Positions 5,970 to 7,094 of a stretch of DNA of 7,094 nt are shown one piece after another; position 1 is the first letter of the stretch, and each line of letters starts with the position of its first letter. Location: NCBI GenBank assembly GCA_030668545.1, contig DAOUTT010000108.1:1-7094 (forward strand), read 5' to 3'. A program made the translations under genes and the position numbers. The DNA comes from Anaerolineales bacterium (GTDB lineage: Bacteria; Chloroflexota; Anaerolineae; Anaerolineales; E44-bin32). The notes beneath the pieces are model-generated. The model made no database searches. It was not told where the DNA came from and saw only the letters and a program-made list of their open reading frames with translations.

Positions 5970-6980
5970 TCAGGGTCCCAGCCAGATCCCGACACTTGTG
6001 TAGTGCACCAAACCGGGCACTTCGTCGTGCAGCTCGTACACACCGATGCGAGCCCACTGTTGATGCGAAGTTTGATAGGTGATTTCCGCCGAGAAGGTGC
6101 CCAGTTGACCCACGGCTGGCGCGTCAAGTTCCACCTGACCAGACCCCAAGACGTCACCGGTACGATTGATGATCTCGATTCGCAAGGGCACGTCTTGATC
6201 GACCCACCCCGCGCCTTGGATGAGTACGCTCCCTCCTGCGATTACATTCTCCTCTCGCGGCTGGAAAATGGTGAGTTTCTCCGCTCCATGGATGGCAGGA
6301 TAAATGCGGTTGTTGCCTGTAGTGAGAATCGTCACTTCCACAGTCATCAGGTGCCGGAGCATACCGAAATAATCGTCAAAGGACCGGACCTCTAGCCAGG
6401 CTCGTTCAGCCACAAGACGGGACTCGAAAGGCATCTTGATATAGAACAGGCCCGGGCGACCCGGGAATGAGTAAAGGAAAGAGTAGCCCTCGGACAGTAG
6501 ACGCCCGTCCTCTGCAATCAATTGTACCTGCACCCGATTGTTCTGGCTGGGTCCGCCATAACCCTTAACCTGGATCGGGCTGTTGACCATTGAGCCTGGA
6601 CCCGGCAAGAGAATACTCAGCTCTTCCAGCGGTACGCCAACAGACGGGGGAATGCTTGTTGGGGTTGGCGCCGGGAAGGATGGTTCAATGATGATCGCCG
6701 GTGTTGCCTCGGTGAGCGGTGGCGGGACTGATTCGCCATCGATGGGATCGACCGCCGCCGGTGCCAAGTGTGTGGCCTCCGCTTGATCCGGCGCGATGAT
6801 CGTCATGGGAGGGTCTGTTCTTGACGTACAAGACGTCAGCACGAGAGCGATCAGGATCAATAGAAAGTATTTCGCTGACCGCGCCTGACCAGCGAGGGTT
6901 ATGGGGATGGATGTTTCAAACGCAAGGATTGCGCGTTGATCAATCGAGCGGGGGTTGGGGCGTGTGTTCATCTCGTTCAT
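5970..6980 (-). CDS. Lipoprotein with Gmad2-type immunoglobulin-like domains
   Basis: The product (336 residues from this start) is probably exported and lipid-anchored: a hydrophobic stretch YFLLILIALVLTSC ends in a lipobox LTSC with Cys at residue 51. A flexible Pro/Thr/Ala-rich linker follows (about 55-118). Then come two Ig-like beta-sandwich modules. The first (about 119-220) begins LSILLPGPGSMVNSPIQVKG, the opening of the Gmad2 domain known from spore-germination and related envelope proteins. The second (about 235-335) has a similar opening, IFQPREENVIAGGSVLIQG. No catalytic motif is visible, so binding of an envelope or extracellular partner is likely. The start is uncertain: GTG 6983, ATG 6980 and ATG 6971 are all in frame and none has a good ribosome site. 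All leave an unusually long stretch before the hydrophobic core. It is divergent from the gene at the right edge. Confidence 0.85.
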   Translation of the reverse strand: MNEMNTRPNPRSIDQRAILAFETSIPITLAGQARSAKYFLLILIALVLTSCTSRTDPPMTIIAPDQAEATHLAPAAVDPIDGESVPPPLTEATPAIIIEPSFPAPTPTSIPPSVGVPLEELSILLPGPGSMVNSPIQVKGYGGPSQNNRVQVQLIAEDGRLLSEGYSFLYSFPGRPGLFYIKMPFESRLVAERAWLEVRSFDDYFGMLRHLMTVEVTILTTGNNRIYPAIHGAEKLTIFQPREENVIAGGSVLIQGAGWVDQDVPLRIEIINRTGDVLGSGQVELDAPAVGQLGTFSAEITYQTSHQQWARIGVYELHDEVPGLVHYTSVGIWLGP

Positions 6981-6990
6981 CACTCTACTT

Positions 6991-7015
6991 ACTGCGTAGT
7001 GACTTATAACGCAGT
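6991..7015. promoter_or_regulatory. Inverted repeat around a TATAA box in a divergent promoter region
   Basis: ACTGCGT (6991-6997) and ACGCAGT (7009-7015) form a perfect 7-base inverted repeat with an 11-base spacer. The spacer and arm hold TATAAG on the minus strand (7008-7003) and TATAAC on the plus strand (7005-7010), each 5 of 6 matches to -10. The lipoprotein gene leaves to the left and a partial gene to the right. The layout suits an operator for a dimeric regulator covering two divergent -10 boxes, but no clear -35 boxes support the promoters. Confidence 0.4.
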
Positions 7016-7051
7016 TCCGAGTCCCTCTGATCTTCTTCTAGGAGGACGAAC

Positions 7052-7094
7052 GTGGTCGGTGATGTCCGCTCGTTCTTCAAGGTTCTCCCCTTAA
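7052..7094 (+). CDS. Start of an unknown gene at the right edge (partial)
   Basis: Only the first 14 codons are present, reading MVGDVRSFFKVLPL, so no family can be named. The evidence for a real start is the strong ribosome site GGAGG (7041-7045) six bases before the GTG, the same sequence, spacing and start codon as for serS in this window. The frame is open to the edge. The gene would be divergent from the lipoprotein gene, with 70 bases or so between the two starts. Confidence 0.5.
   Translation, partial: MVGDVRSFFKVLPL

Noticed and set aside
6985..7092. Minus-strand frame open from the edge to TAG at 6985, as if the end of a gene upstream of the lipoprotein
   Set aside because: It is only 35 codons long and conflicts with the divergent GTG start that has a strong GGAGG site. 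It could still be real if the contig were extended, but the plus-strand start is better supported.

Overview
The window looks like a bacterial chromosome segment with moderately GC-rich housekeeping genes. Its left ~870 bases are visibly more AT-rich and appear to be imported integron gene cassettes. The gene mix (seryl-tRNA synthetase with a DUF456 membrane protein, a Trm112-like zinc ribbon with a HEAT-repeat protein, a VanW-family anchored protein, a lipoprotein with Gmad2-type Ig-like domains), together with frequent GTG starts and strong GGAGG ribosome sites, suggests Chloroflexota, possibly Anaerolineae. This placement is inferred from gene content only and is tentative.

Layout. Positions 1-205 hold the start of a truncated cassette with an unknown gene on the minus strand. 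Positions 200-283 are an attC recombination site with the R''-L''...L'-R' palindrome and two unpaired bases on one arm. Positions 206-873 form one complete cassette carrying a GNAT acetyltransferase on the minus strand. The proposed left-right boundary at 873/874 is supported because the first bases of the cassette are perfectly complementary to R'' of its own attC. No integrase and no second attC are visible. Positions 875-1321 are a mostly non-coding stretch leading to serS, with an imperfect hairpin, a doubtful small ORF and a weak promoter candidate.

Positions 1322-3096 (+) are a two-gene unit: serS, then a DUF456 membrane protein joined by an ATGA overlap. It converges, with only 2 bases between stop codons, on a minus-strand unit (3099-3913) of a Trm112-family zinc-ribbon protein and a HEAT-repeat protein, also translationally coupled and preceded by a good sigma-70-type promoter at 3957-3985. 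Upstream on the minus strand lie a 613-residue VanW-family membrane-anchored protein with its own extended -10 promoter, and a lipoprotein with two Ig-like (Gmad2-type) domains. At the right edge a further gene starts on the plus strand, divergent from the lipoprotein gene. The short divergent region holds a perfect 7-base inverted repeat around a TATAA box.

Functionally, the resident part combines translation (serS), a possible methyltransferase-partner protein (Trm112-like), a HEAT scaffold and two cell-envelope proteins. They look like neighbours rather than one pathway. The most notable feature is the attC-bearing cassette array, reading away from serS and without a visible integrase.
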